From: UBA9732 sp963599445
Lineage (GTDB): Bacteria; Spirochaetota; Spirochaetia; Sphaerochaetales; Sphaerochaetaceae
Assembly (NCBI GenBank): GCA_963599445.1
Contig: CAVBWZ010000017.1
Span: forward strand, 1-52,212
Length of the DNA: 52,212 nucleotides
Direction of reading: 5' to 3'
Translations under genes and position numbers: made by a program
The notes under the pieces: model-generated
What the model saw: only the letters and a program-made list of their open reading frames with translations
Told to the model about the DNA's origin: nothing
Databases searched by the model: none
Shown here: positions 7,194 to 14,961 of the stretch, in pieces
Layout: each line of letters opens with the position of its first letter
Position numbering within the stretch: position 1 is the first letter of the stretch

Positions 7194-8442
7194 TAGATTG
7201 GACTCCGTCCCAAGACTCACCGTCAGCGAGCTAACCTCCATAATCAAGACCACCCTTGAAGGCTCGTTCTACAACCTAACGGTCGAGGGCGAAGTCTCAG
7301 GCTTCAAGCCTGCATCCACAGGACACTGGTACTTCTCCCTCAAGGACAACGGGTCTGTCATTGGCTGTGCCATGTGGAGAAGCAACATCCATAGGGTTGG
7401 ATTCATCCCAAAAGACGGACAGCGCGTTGTGGTGAAAGGGAGCCTCAGCGTCTACGAACCCCGTGGAACATACAGCCTCATATGCACATCCATGGATCCC
7501 TTTGGAGAAGGCGATATCCTTGCGATGCTGGAGGAGCGCAAGCGTCACTATGCAGGACTTGGCTACTTCGATGCTTCATGCAAGAAACCTCTTCCAAAGC
7601 ACCCTGAACGGGTGGCTGTCATTACAAGTCCAACGGGAGCGGCGTTGCAGGACATACTTCAGATAACCGGCAGAAGAAACCCGTCAATGGACATAATAAT
7701 ACTTCCTGCAACCGTACAGGGGCCGGGTGCTGCGGCCTCGATTGCAGCAAGGATACGGGAGGTCAACGACTTCCTGCTTGCTCCTGTAATGATAGTAGGC
7801 CGTGGAGGCGGAAGCATAGAGGATTTGCTCTCATTTTCAGAAGACTGCGTGATAGAGGCGATCCATGAATCCGATATTCCAGTGATATCGGCTGTAGGCC
7901 ATGAAATAGACTGGGCGTTGAGCGACTACGTGGCGGACCTGAGGGCCCCCACCCCATCTGCAGCGGCCGAACTTGTGTGCGAAAACGCCATGGACCAGAA
8001 GGAAACTGTGGAGAAGCTGCGCCGCTCTCTCATGGACAGCATGTCATCACGAGTCTCTGCTGTGCGCCTGCGTGTTGCTGCGTTCTCCCCTGCAAATGCT
8101 GGAAAACAACTTGAAGGCCGTTTGGCGCACAACCGCATGAGGTTGGACTACGGAGTGTCGGCATTGAAAACTGGAGTGTCAGGGATTGTCTCCGCTAGGA
8201 AATCCCGTCTTGAAATGCTCACGCACAAGATGCAGGCGCTGTCTCCGTTGGAAGTGCTCGAACGAGGGTACGCGCTAGTGACGACCGCAGATGGAAAGGT
8301 AGTCAAGGATGCATTGACTGTAAATGCAGGAGCGGAAGTAGACATCAGGTTGGCAAACGGGCGGATTGGAGCCGTTGTGAAAAGAACTGAAACCAGTGCA
8401 GCGAAAGCCTCTTCAGCTGGAAACAATGCAAAGGAGAAATGA
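7186..8442 (+). CDS. xseA: Exodeoxyribonuclease VII large subunit
   Basis: This encodes 418 residues from ATG 7186, preceded by AAGGAGG. The N-terminal OB-fold reads 'LTVSELTSIIKTTLEGSF', with 'VEGEVSGFKPASTGHWYFSLKD'. The catalytic Exonuc_VII_L domain has 'HPERVAVITSPTGAALQDIL' and the hallmark GRGGGSIEDL near residue 205, then 'VISAVGHEIDWALSDYVADLRAPTPSAAAELV'-type sequence. A coiled region follows. The C-terminal 'LSPLEVLERGYALV' motif is also typical. It degrades single-stranded DNA from both ends in complex with XseB, encoded 2 nt downstream. A longer in-frame extension to 7051 runs inside the preceding membrane-protein gene and is rejected. Confidence 0.96.
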   Translation: MPDRLDSVPRLTVSELTSIIKTTLEGSFYNLTVEGEVSGFKPASTGHWYFSLKDNGSVIGCAMWRSNIHRVGFIPKDGQRVVVKGSLSVYEPRGTYSLICTSMDPFGEGDILAMLEERKRHYAGLGYFDASCKKPLPKHPERVAVITSPTGAALQDILQITGRRNPSMDIIILPATVQGPGAAASIAARIREVNDFLLAPVMIVGRGGGSIEDLLSFSEDCVIEAIHESDIPVISAVGHEIDWALSDYVADLRAPTPSAAAELVCENAMDQKETVEKLRRSLMDSMSSRVSAVRLRVAAFSPANAGKQLEGRLAHNRMRLDYGVSALKTGVSGIVSARKSRLEMLTHKMQALSPLEVLERGYALVTTADGKVVKDALTVNAGAEVDIRLANGRIGAVVKRTETSAAKASSAGNNAKEK

Positions 8443-8444
8443 AA

Positions 8445-8720
8445 ATGGCAACGAAGAAGACGGACAACCTCTCATTCGAACAAAAGCTCGATAAGCTTGA
8501 GAATATATCAAAGACCCTGCAGGACCCCTCCACGGACCTTCTCAAAGCCGTTGACCTCTACGAAGAAGGAATGGAGCTCGCCTCTTCCATAGACAGCGAG
8601 CTTTCGAAGGTGGAGCGCCGCATAGAGATAGTCACAAGCAAACCAGGAGAAAGTCCTGAAGGAGTCATGACCGAGCAATACGGCGGCAACCCAGACACTA
8701 CAGAGGATGTTGAATTCTAG
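8445..8720 (+). CDS. xseB: Exodeoxyribonuclease VII small subunit
   Basis: This encodes 91 residues. The XseB signature is clear: 'LSFEQKLDKLENISKTLQD', then 'LLKAVDLYEEGMELASSI' and a helical 'LSKVERRIEIV'. XseB molecules bind the helical region of XseA. ATG 8445 sits 8 nt after an AGGAG site. An ATG at 8439 overlapping the xseA stop is only 2 nt from that site and is less likely. The acidic C-terminal tail is slightly longer than in E. coli (80 aa). Confidence 0.93.
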   Translation: MATKKTDNLSFEQKLDKLENISKTLQDPSTDLLKAVDLYEEGMELASSIDSELSKVERRIEIVTSKPGESPEGVMTEQYGGNPDTTEDVEF

Positions 8721-8733
8721 TTCTAAATTTCTC

Positions 8734-9546
8734 CTATTTTAGATACAACTCAATGAGCTTGTCCACATACTTTGTATTCAAAGGACTCGTTGAGGTCTCG
8801 AAGGTCACTATCAGCCTCCTGCCCGGCACTATGCCGTAGGCGGCGAACCACTCCACCTTCTCCTTCGATGTCACCGCATACCTGGGGTCGTCCATCTTTC
8901 CAAGATGCTCCCAGTAGAACTCCTCAAGCGTCCTCGTGTTAAGCACGGTGAAGTCCGGATGCCTTATGGACACGCCCTCGTTCGGAGAGAATGCAAGCTC
9001 GTAGTGGTACGGAACCCCTCTGCAGTACAGCCTGTCGGCTATCAGTATCTCGCTCTTGGACCTGACATGCTCGCCCCTCATGGTGTAGTGAGGGGACTCC
9101 TTTGGGACGTCGCCCTTGTAGAAGCGTTTTGGAGACGGCTTGCTCCATATGGCTATGAAGCCTTCGTCGGTTGCGGGGTCTGGCGTTATGTACTGTCTCA
9201 GCGACTCCGGCATTGTGGACATCACGTCGTCGAGCGTCCTTGGCCCCTTCCCTTTCGAAAGCCTCTCCAACGTCCTTTCGAGCTCAGCCTTCTGCCTTGC
9301 AGCGACCTTCAGCAGCCCTTGGTCGTACTTCTTCTGTGAGAGGGCCTTGATCAGAGGTTCCTTGTCCTTTCCTAGGTATTCGAGGGTCGCCTTGCCTTCG
9401 CACTTCAGGTAATGGCTTTGATGTCCGTTGGAGGTCTTTGAAAGAAGAACTCCTGCAGGAGCGTCATTCAAACGCTTCTGCAGATCCAGAGTCAAGGCTT
9501 CCAGCTCATCCATTTTTCCTTGGAGGGTTTCGAATATGTCCATCAT
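8734..9546 (-). CDS. PD-(D/E)XK nuclease-like protein
   Basis: This encodes 270 residues. The N-terminal ~120 residues form a coiled-coil (IFETLQGKMDELEALTLD...; KAELERTLERLSKGK). The C-terminal half reads 'RGEHVRSKSEILIADRL', then 'YHYELAF', then 'RHPDFTVLN', then 'EEFYWEHLGKMDDPRY'. The order E...PDF...YWEH matches the E / D / (D/E)-x-(K/H) core of restriction-endonuclease-fold proteins of the kind common as hypothetical proteins in Firmicutes and spirochaetes. No signal peptide is seen. It is transcribed alone, with a double inverted repeat upstream of its start. It may be an orphan housekeeping or defence nuclease. The catalytic assignment is by motif only. Confidence 0.6.
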   Translation of the reverse strand: MMDIFETLQGKMDELEALTLDLQKRLNDAPAGVLLSKTSNGHQSHYLKCEGKATLEYLGKDKEPLIKALSQKKYDQGLLKVAARQKAELERTLERLSKGKGPRTLDDVMSTMPESLRQYITPDPATDEGFIAIWSKPSPKRFYKGDVPKESPHYTMRGEHVRSKSEILIADRLYCRGVPYHYELAFSPNEGVSIRHPDFTVLNTRTLEEFYWEHLGKMDDPRYAVTSKEKVEWFAAYGIVPGRRLIVTFETSTSPLNTKYVDKLIELYLK

Positions 9547-9555
9547 AGATACAGT

Positions 9556-9634
9556 TTAGACTTTTCAGTGGGTTTTTCAACCAAAAAGTCTAATCATTAG
9601 ACTTTTATGCTGTTTTTCTCGTTTAAAAGTCTAA
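9556..9634. repeat. Double inverted repeat, arms TTAGACTTTT/AAAAGTCTAA
   Basis: Two identical-arm inverted repeats lie in tandem. The first is TTAGACTTTT (9556-9565) and AAAAGTCTAA (9584-9593). The second is TTAGACTTTT (9597-9606) and AAAAGTCTAA (9625-9634). Both loops are exactly 18 nt and the two units are 3 nt apart. It sits between the nuclease-like gene and the BI-1 gene. The same layout with other arms occurs at 17185-17264 and 39771-39845. Confidence 0.8.
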
Positions 9635-9677
9635 AGAGAGATTCTTAGAACCTTTGTACGCCTTGGCTCAATCCCAC

Positions 9678-10385
9678 CTAGTTCCTGTTGGAACGTGAAG
9701 AACCAAAAATCCTCAACAGATAAAGGAATATGTTGATGAAATCCAAGTACAGTGATAGAGCTCCAATGATTGAAAGCTTGACGAACGACGCTTCATCCAT
9801 GTCATAGCCGTAGGAATCATTGATTCTCATGAGCTTTTGGGTGTCCCATGCAGTAAGGCCTGCAAAGATTACAACCCCTGCAATGCTGATGAGATAATAG
9901 ATGGATTCAGCTCGGAAGAACATATTGACAAGGGATGCAATGAGAATACCCCAAATCGCCATAAGAAGGACGGAACCCCAACTTGAAAGGTCTTTCTTCG
10001 TGAACATGGCATAGAGGCTCATTCCTGCGAACATGAGGGCCGTTGTGAAGAACGCACGCGTCACAGTAACTGAAGTATATGCAATGAACACAGAGCTGAG
10101 CATGATTCCATTGAGCACGGAATAGGCTATGAACGAACCAACGGCAGCTCCAGTGGACATGCGCTCTAGACGAGCGGACAATACGAACACAAGCACAAAC
10201 TGTGCGATTATCACGGCAAACAGAATCCCAGAACTGTACAGCGAGACAATGAGCCTTTCGTTGCTGGCAACTCCATATGATACAATGCCGGTCAAGGCGA
10301 GACCCGCCGTCATCCACAGATAGACATTTTTGAGAAGGCCGTTGACCCTGGCCCTTGGTGTTGAAAGTGTGTTTTCTCTATTCAT
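9678..10385 (-). CDS. Bax inhibitor-1/YccA family membrane protein
   Basis: This encodes 235 residues from ATG 10385 (MNRENTLST). Seven hydrophobic segments are visible, among them 'VYLWMTAGLALTGIVSYG', 'ILFAVIIAQFVLVFVLS', 'VGSFIAYSVLNGIMLSSVFI', 'AFFTTALMFAGMSLYAMF' and 'YLISIAGVVIFAGLTAWDTQKL'. The 'GLTAWDTQK' and C-terminal 'LSLYLDFINIFLYLLRIFG' motifs are hallmarks of the BI-1/UPF0005 family (E. coli YccA/YbhL). These act as pH-gated ion leak channels or protease modulators in the inner membrane. A longer reading frame up to 10820 is an artefact overlapping the divergent rluA gene. TTGACT and TGAAAT boxes place transcription start close to the ATG. Confidence 0.92.
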   Translation of the reverse strand: MNRENTLSTPRARVNGLLKNVYLWMTAGLALTGIVSYGVASNERLIVSLYSSGILFAVIIAQFVLVFVLSARLERMSTGAAVGSFIAYSVLNGIMLSSVFIAYTSVTVTRAFFTTALMFAGMSLYAMFTKKDLSSWGSVLLMAIWGILIASLVNMFFRAESIYYLISIAGVVIFAGLTAWDTQKLMRINDSYGYDMDEASFVKLSIIGALSLYLDFINIFLYLLRIFGSSRSNRN

Positions 10386-10502
10386 GCCCCTAATTTCATG
10401 CAAAAAGAGTTTCAAGTCAAGCAAAAGCCAAAGCTTCGCAGTACAAACTATGGAAACTACACAAAACGAACACAAAAACAGAACCCACAAAGGTCTCCAC
10501 CA

Positions 10503-10531
10503 TAGACCAAACGTTCCTTTGCAGTTATTCT
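10503..10531 (+). promoter_or_regulatory. Promoter of RluA-type gene, leaderless layout
   Basis: TAGACC (10503-10508), a 17-nt spacer and TATTCT (10526-10531) are followed by 7 nt (CAGAAAC) and the ATG at 10539. No ribosome-binding site is present between them. An ATG three codons later (10548) is an alternative start. Confidence 0.5.
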
Positions 10532-10538
10532 CAGAAAC

Positions 10539-11402
10539 ATGAACCACATGCCAAGGCTGCTCTATGAATGTCCCTCGTTCATCATCATGGAAAAACCCCA
10601 TGGACTTGCAACCGTCCCACTGAAAAAACAAGTCGATGAGGACGACTTCAACGAAACGTTGCTTTGGTGTGCAGCCAGCACAGCCTCTCAGGTAATGGAT
10701 GTCCACGGCAAGAACCCTTGGGAAGGCGGAGCAATCCACAGACTGGACACGGCCACAAGCGGCATGGTCATGTTCGCAAAGAACCAGTCCTTCTATGACT
10801 ACATGCAAGGAGCACAGCAAAAAGACCTCTTCGAAAAATACTACACCGCCAAAACCATCGAAAACGATGCCTTGAAAGGCATGAATATCAATGAAAATGA
10901 CAGCATAATCACCATAACAAGCTATTTCAGACCATATGGACCAGGAGCAAGGCAGGTACGTCCAACCCTAGACCCAAAGAAGGCTCAACCAAAACAAGAG
11001 TACACCACTCTTGCAAAGCGAAACGGCTTGACAGCCAAAGGTGAAAATGTATTTCTGTGCACAATCACAAAAGGATTCAGGCACCAGATAAGGGCCCACC
11101 TTGCATGGACGGGGCATCCAATAGAAGGAGACCAACTGTATTGTTCGGAAAATCTCCAAAACACGGAGCAACACAAAAACCAACACCTGCAGCTCACATG
11201 TGTTGGAATGGCATTTCAGAACCAGCAAGGATGCGTTCAGGCCTTCCTTAAGAACGGCTTCTCCAACGACTTCTCCAGCGGCTTCCCCTATAACTTCTCC
11301 ATAGAGGACTTTCCCCACACACCATGGTTCGCATCTCAGTTCGCAGTCCAACCTACAGCGCAGTTTGCAAAAACAGGCTGCAATGGTATCATTGAACTAT
11401 GA
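10539..11402 (+). CDS. RluA-family pseudouridine synthase
   Basis: This encodes 287 residues. It has the RluA-type catalytic motif 'GGAIHRLDTATSGMVMF', with the catalytic Asp in HRLD. The N-terminal strand 'PSFIIMEKPHGLATVP' and the C-terminal 'ITKGFRHQIRAHLAWTGHPIEGDQLY' are also typical. It converts uridine to pseudouridine in rRNA or tRNA. No N-terminal S4 domain is present, as in RluA/TruC-type members. The target site cannot be read from sequence, so no symbol is given. Its stop overlaps the start of the following lipoprotein gene by 4 nt (ATGA), giving translational coupling. Confidence 0.93.
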   Translation: MNHMPRLLYECPSFIIMEKPHGLATVPLKKQVDEDDFNETLLWCAASTASQVMDVHGKNPWEGGAIHRLDTATSGMVMFAKNQSFYDYMQGAQQKDLFEKYYTAKTIENDALKGMNINENDSIITITSYFRPYGPGARQVRPTLDPKKAQPKQEYTTLAKRNGLTAKGENVFLCTITKGFRHQIRAHLAWTGHPIEGDQLYCSENLQNTEQHKNQHLQLTCVGMAFQNQQGCVQAFLKNGFSNDFSSGFPYNFSIEDFPHTPWFASQFAVQPTAQFAKTGCNGIIEL

Positions 11403-12130
11403 GCAGAAGACGCATCGCACGAAGGAAAAACCCAAGCAACAAAATCGCAGCCATTGTACTTACAGTGGCAATGCTGGTCGTATCCCTTGCAGTCTCATGC
11501 ACCACAACGACAACGTTCAACGGGTCGCAGGAGGAATGCGACTACGCCCTGCACTACGTCCTTGACAAAGCCAATGAAGAAACCATGTCCAAACTGTTCT
11601 TCAGGATAACGGAAACCCAAACGTTTCTATCTGACGACCTCAGCTTCATACTGCAGCACGCAGACGAAATTCCAGGTATCCAGAGACTACTCAACGAATG
11701 GACGCAGTCCATGAGCCATTATACCTTGGACTGGTTCGAAGGCTTCACGACGTATGTGACCTCACTTGCAAAGGACATCCAGTTCGACGACCCGCAGGAA
11801 ATGGTCCGTGAGAGCGACTTCAGCGCAGCGACTACAATGGAATCGGTCTATGGAAAGACGATTCTGTCCTACGTGAAGACGACTTTGAAGGGTGCCGACC
11901 TCACCAAATGGGACGAGGTGGCGGCGCAGTACAATGCGTGGACGAGGACCCGCAAGGCCCTGTATGGGGAGGAGAATCCGACTTTGGAGGATGTGGACCT
12001 CGTGGACGACATGGCCACGTACATAGTCAGGCTCTACTTCGAGGACCTCAAGGCCTCCGAGACGCTTCTCAGGACCACCCCGGACCCCAACGCAGACCCC
12101 ACTGTGGCCAAGGTGTTTGGACTGGACTAG
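11399..12130 (+). CDS. Putative lipoprotein, possibly DUF4197 family
   Basis: This encodes 243 residues. A basic N-terminus (MSRRRIARRKNPSNK), a hydrophobic stretch (IAAIVLTVAMLVVSLAVSC) and Cys34 form a lipoprotein signal with lipobox LAVSC. The remainder is helical and acidic. The C-terminal part reads 'DDMATYIVRLYFEDLKASE', then '..NADPTVAKVFGLD'. That resembles the end of DUF4197 proteins as I remember them (Y(V/I)T..LDGLF..I..EE...nP.....l.KVFG). It is coupled to the upstream rluA-type gene by an ATGA overlap. Function is unknown. A periplasmic or outer-membrane-anchored location is likely. Confidence 0.7.
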   Translation: MSRRRIARRKNPSNKIAAIVLTVAMLVVSLAVSCTTTTTFNGSQEECDYALHYVLDKANEETMSKLFFRITETQTFLSDDLSFILQHADEIPGIQRLLNEWTQSMSHYTLDWFEGFTTYVTSLAKDIQFDDPQEMVRESDFSAATTMESVYGKTILSYVKTTLKGADLTKWDEVAAQYNAWTRTRKALYGEENPTLEDVDLVDDMATYIVRLYFEDLKASETLLRTTPDPNADPTVAKVFGLD

Positions 12131-12184
12131 CAGACGGCACGATTGGGACCGCCCGCCCAAGGCCGATGTCCCTGAGATTGCTTT

Positions 12185-12197
12185 AGACCGATATCCT
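12185..12197 (+). repeat. Dispersed motif AGACCGATATCCT
   Basis: This is the second intergenic copy of ACCGATATCC. It is preceded at 12163 by a degenerate version, GCCGATGTCCCTGAG. It lies just upstream of the rarA promoter. Confidence 0.5.
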
Positions 12198-12209
12198 AAA
12201 GGCCAATCC

Positions 12210-12238
12210 TTGTGAATCGCGCCCCCTTTGGGTATAAT
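12210..12238 (+). promoter_or_regulatory. rarA promoter, leaderless layout
   Basis: TTGTGA (12210-12215), a 17-nt spacer and a consensus TATAAT (12233-12238) are followed by 7 nt and the ATG at 12246. Transcription would begin at the start codon. An out-of-frame ATG at 12241 lies in the same short gap. Confidence 0.7.
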
Positions 12239-12245
12239 CCATGCC

Positions 12246-14462
12246 ATGGAGTTGTTCGACAGTTCGCGCATTGAAACCAAATCCCAGCCGCTCGCCTACC
12301 GCATGAGACCAAGGACCCTTGACGAGTACATAGGCCAGGACCATATCGTTGGCCCCGGAAGGCTGCTAAGACGTTCGATACAGGCGGACCAACTCTCATC
12401 CGTGATCTTCTACGGCCCGCCAGGTACGGGGAAGACCACCCTTGCAAGGGTGATTGCAAACACCACGAAGAGCCATTTCTCCACCATAAACGCGGTCTTG
12501 TCAGGAGTGAAGGAGCTGAGGGACGAGATTCAGGAAGCCAAGCAAAGGCTGGATCTATACGGCAAACGCACAATACTCTTCGTGGACGAAGTCCACAGAT
12601 GGAACAAAAGCCAGCAGGATGCACTTCTTCCATGGGTCGAGAACGGAACCTTCATACTAATTGGAGCCACGACGGAGAACCCGTTCTTTGAAGTGAACGC
12701 CGCACTTGTCAGCCGCTCAAGAATATTCCAGCTCAAGCCGCTCACCAGCGAAGACCTCACAAAGATCGCCTGGCAGGCATTGAAGGACAAAGAAAGAGGA
12801 TACGGCCGCTTGGATGTATCCTTCGAAGACGGAGCGCTCGAACATTTGGTCGATGTCGCCTCGGGCGATGCAAGAAGCCTCTTGAATGCGTTGGAACTGG
12901 CGGTCGAGACCACTCCCCGCACAGGGGAGGATGGAAAGACCGTTTTCATATCCAAGGAGACGGCGGAGGAAAGCATCCAACGCAAGGCAGTCCTATACGA
13001 CAAGGAAGGCGACTACCACTTCGATGTCATAAGCGCATTCATAAAATCGCTTAGGGGAAGCGACCCTGATGCCGCACTGTACTGGCTTGCAAAGATGGTA
13101 TACGCAGGAGAGGACCCACGCTTCATATTCCGCCGTATGATGATAAGCGCATGCGAGGACGTTGGACTTGCAGACCCAAATGCCATAGTCGTCGTCCAGT
13201 CCGATGCCGCAGCGTTCAACATGATAGGAATGCCTGAAGGCCGCTACCACCTCACCCACGCAGCCCTCTACCTTGCAACCGCACCAAAGAGCAACAGCGC
13301 AATGGGCTTCTTCGATGCTCTGAAGAGCGTTGAACAGGAAGCCGCTGCTGCGGAGGTTCCAAACCATCTGAGGGATGCAAGCCGTGACGCCAAGGGCTTT
13401 GGCCATGGCGAAGGCTATATGTACCCGCATGCATATCAGGACCACTGGGTGGCCCAGCAGTACCTGCCAAACGAACTTCAAGGCAAGGTATTCTACCACG
13501 TTGGCAATCTTGGGTACGAAAAGAACATAGCGGACCAAGTCAACAGACGCAGGGAGATTCAGCTGGAAAGCGTGGATGTTGACGCCTTTCCAGAAAACCT
13601 CACGTTCTCGCCAGGCGACAAAGGCCGGGACATTTGGCTCAGGCGCACAGTTGGTGGTCGCAGCAAGGCATTGGAGGATCTAAGGGCTCTTATGTTCTCC
13701 AAGACCTCATTCGTCAGGTCCGACAGGGTTTTGGTGCTGAACGCCGGCCACGGACTGTTGGTATGGGAGGCGTTCAGAAGAACACCTGAAGGATTGGTGG
13801 TCGCTGCCGTCAAGAAACCAGAAGAGAAAGCGTACATCTCACACTACGTAGACTCCCTTGATGCGGCAAACGCTATCTCGGCACCTGTAGTTGTCTGCGA
13901 GAAGGACATTGAAGCGGCCATTGGAGGTTTGGACTGCATTGTCGAGAACGGTGTTCTGTTCGAACACGTGATGGCTAGGAACATACTGCCAGCAAGTGAA
14001 GGAACAGATTCTGTTGCAAAGTCCATACTTGATGCCGTTGCTGGTCGCATGGCTCCGGGAGGCGAAATGGTGTTGTGCGAAACGATGGTACAGGAAGCTT
14101 CAAGGATATCGGATTTCATACACATGGGCCCACTTCAGGACATGCTATTGAAAGCGGAGGAAGACATCTACAAGTCATACCGTTCCAAAGACAAGTTGGT
14201 TGCACTGCTGCGTTCACGCTTCGATTCCGTTGATGTCGAGGACTACCGCTTCAATGAATCAAGGGTGGCCACGCCACAGGACGTAACCCGCTGGATGAAG
14301 AAAAGCTATGAGCCGGCTTTGATGAAGGTCGTTCCAGATATGACGTCCTCCCAACTTGAGAAGATCGAGAAGGAACTCATCTCCACACTGTGCGCTGCGC
14401 CACTTGATTGGCATACGACATGCGTGGTTGCAAAGTGCAGCGGAACAAAAGCAACTCATTGA
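12246..14462 (+). CDS. rarA: RarA/MgsA AAA+ ATPase fused to a methyltransferase-like domain
   Basis: This encodes 738 residues. Residues 1-425 are replication-associated recombination protein A. They include 'YRMRPRTLDEYIGQDHIVG', Walker A GPPGTGKTT near residue 56, Walker B ILFVDEVHRW near 109, sensor 1 LIGATTENPFFEVN near 138, and the C-terminal tetramerisation part ending 'YHVGNLGYEKNI'. RarA acts at stalled forks with SSB. Residues ~426-738 are an extra domain. 'RVLVLNAGHGLLVWEAF' near 495 resembles SAM-binding motif I. 'MAPGGEMVLCETM' resembles a late Rossmann strand, though catalytic residues are not evident. Standalone RarA is ~440 residues. I recall long RarA proteins in treponemes, so the fusion may be lineage-typical. 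A TTG start at 12228 is rejected because it overlaps the -10 box. Confidence 0.88.
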   Translation: MELFDSSRIETKSQPLAYRMRPRTLDEYIGQDHIVGPGRLLRRSIQADQLSSVIFYGPPGTGKTTLARVIANTTKSHFSTINAVLSGVKELRDEIQEAKQRLDLYGKRTILFVDEVHRWNKSQQDALLPWVENGTFILIGATTENPFFEVNAALVSRSRIFQLKPLTSEDLTKIAWQALKDKERGYGRLDVSFEDGALEHLVDVASGDARSLLNALELAVETTPRTGEDGKTVFISKETAEESIQRKAVLYDKEGDYHFDVISAFIKSLRGSDPDAALYWLAKMVYAGEDPRFIFRRMMISACEDVGLADPNAIVVVQSDAAAFNMIGMPEGRYHLTHAALYLATAPKSNSAMGFFDALKSVEQEAAAAEVPNHLRDASRDAKGFGHGEGYMYPHAYQDHWVAQQYLPNELQGKVFYHVGNLGYEKNIADQVNRRREIQLESVDVDAFPENLTFSPGDKGRDIWLRRTVGGRSKALEDLRALMFSKTSFVRSDRVLVLNAGHGLLVWEAFRRTPEGLVVAAVKKPEEKAYISHYVDSLDAANAISAPVVVCEKDIEAAIGGLDCIVENGVLFEHVMARNILPASEGTDSVAKSILDAVAGRMAPGGEMVLCETMVQEASRISDFIHMGPLQDMLLKAEEDIYKSYRSKDKLVALLRSRFDSVDVEDYRFNESRVATPQDVTRWMKKSYEPALMKVVPDMTSSQLEKIEKELISTLCAAPLDWHTTCVVAKCSGTKATH

Positions 14463-14487
14463 CTTTTTTTCGCTCTTACGGCATATT
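14459..14487 (+). promoter_or_regulatory. Probable tRNA-His/tRNA-Arg promoter
   Basis: TTGACT (14459-14464), which overlaps the rarA stop, a 17-nt spacer and CATATT (14482-14487) fit a promoter. It would start about 14 nt before tRNA-His. Confidence 0.45.
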
Positions 14488-14507
14488 ACACAAGTCAGTA
14501 GAACAAT

Positions 14508-14580
14508 GGTGGAAGTAGTTCAATGGTAGAGCCCCAGATTGTGGATCTGGTTGTTGCGGGTTCGAGCCCCGTCTTCCACC
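14508..14580 (+). tRNA. tRNA-His (GTG anticodon)
   Basis: The acceptor arm GGTGGAAG pairs with CTTCCACC, including the extra G-1:C73 pair diagnostic of tRNA-His. The anticodon stem-loop CCAGA-TTGTGGA-TCTGG carries GTG. The T-loop GGGTTCGAGCCCC is standard. CCA is not encoded. Confidence 0.95.
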
Positions 14581-14614
14581 CTTTTTTTGTATCTTTTTTC
14601 GAAGACAACCACAT

Positions 14615-14688
14615 GCGCCCGTAGCTCAATTGGATAGAGCGTCGGACTTCGAATCCGCAGGTTACAGGTTCGAGCCCTGCCGGGCGCA
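14615..14688 (+). tRNA. tRNA-Arg (TCG anticodon)
   Basis: Acceptor GCGCCCG pairs with CGGGCGC, followed by discriminator A. The D-arm GCTCAATTGGATAGAGC is standard. The anticodon loop CTTCGAA carries TCG, and the T-arm is CAGGTTCGAGCCCTG. It lies 34 nt after tRNA-His in the same orientation. Confidence 0.95.
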
Positions 14689-14689
14689 A

Positions 14690-14732
14690 GACAAAGGGAC
14701 CAGTTGCGTGAGTAACTGGTTTCTTTGTCTTT
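14690..14732 (+). terminator. Terminator-like hairpin after tRNA-Arg
   Basis: GACAAAG-G-GACCAGTT and AACTGGTTT-CTTTGTC form a long stem around GCGTGAGT. Only a short T-run (TCTTT, then TTTA) follows, so it is probably a tRNA operon terminator. Confidence 0.65.
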
Positions 14733-14734
14733 AG

Positions 14735-14852
14735 CCAAGGCTCAGTGGGTTCGAAGCTCCGCGGTATGAGGATGCGAGACGTCGAACATCCGAAGCGGAG
14801 CCAGCCTGTAGGTGCGATTCGCCCTGCGAGCACCACAAGTCGAGCCCTTGCC
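14735..14852. other. Possible structured RNA or dispersed structured repeat
   Basis: This gene-free, GC-rich stretch can fold. GCTCCGC (14756-14762) pairs with GCGGAGC (14795-14801), and inside it GGATG (14770-14774) pairs with CATCC (14787-14791). Outside it AGGCT pairs with AGCCT. A second GC-rich segment, GGTGCG...CGAGCACC, follows. It matches no RNA family I can name; SRP RNA, 6S and tmRNA signatures are absent. Confidence 0.35.
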
Positions 14853-14961
14853 AGAATTTGATATCACGCTGAGTGGTTGTAAAGAAATCCTTGACAACTG
14901 ACCTTTCTTTATGTTTTTCAAACGTCTCAAATTTTGCGACAGTTGAACTTTCGGCGAATTC

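Noticed and set aside
10386..10820. 145-residue N-terminal extension of the BI-1 protein
   Set aside because: It is antisense to the pseudouridine synthase gene. BI-1 homology starts at 10385.
14735..14852. SRP RNA, 6S RNA or tmRNA
   Set aside because: The diagnostic sequences (for example GGAAGCAGCC-type SRP loop, tmRNA tRNA-like ends) are absent.
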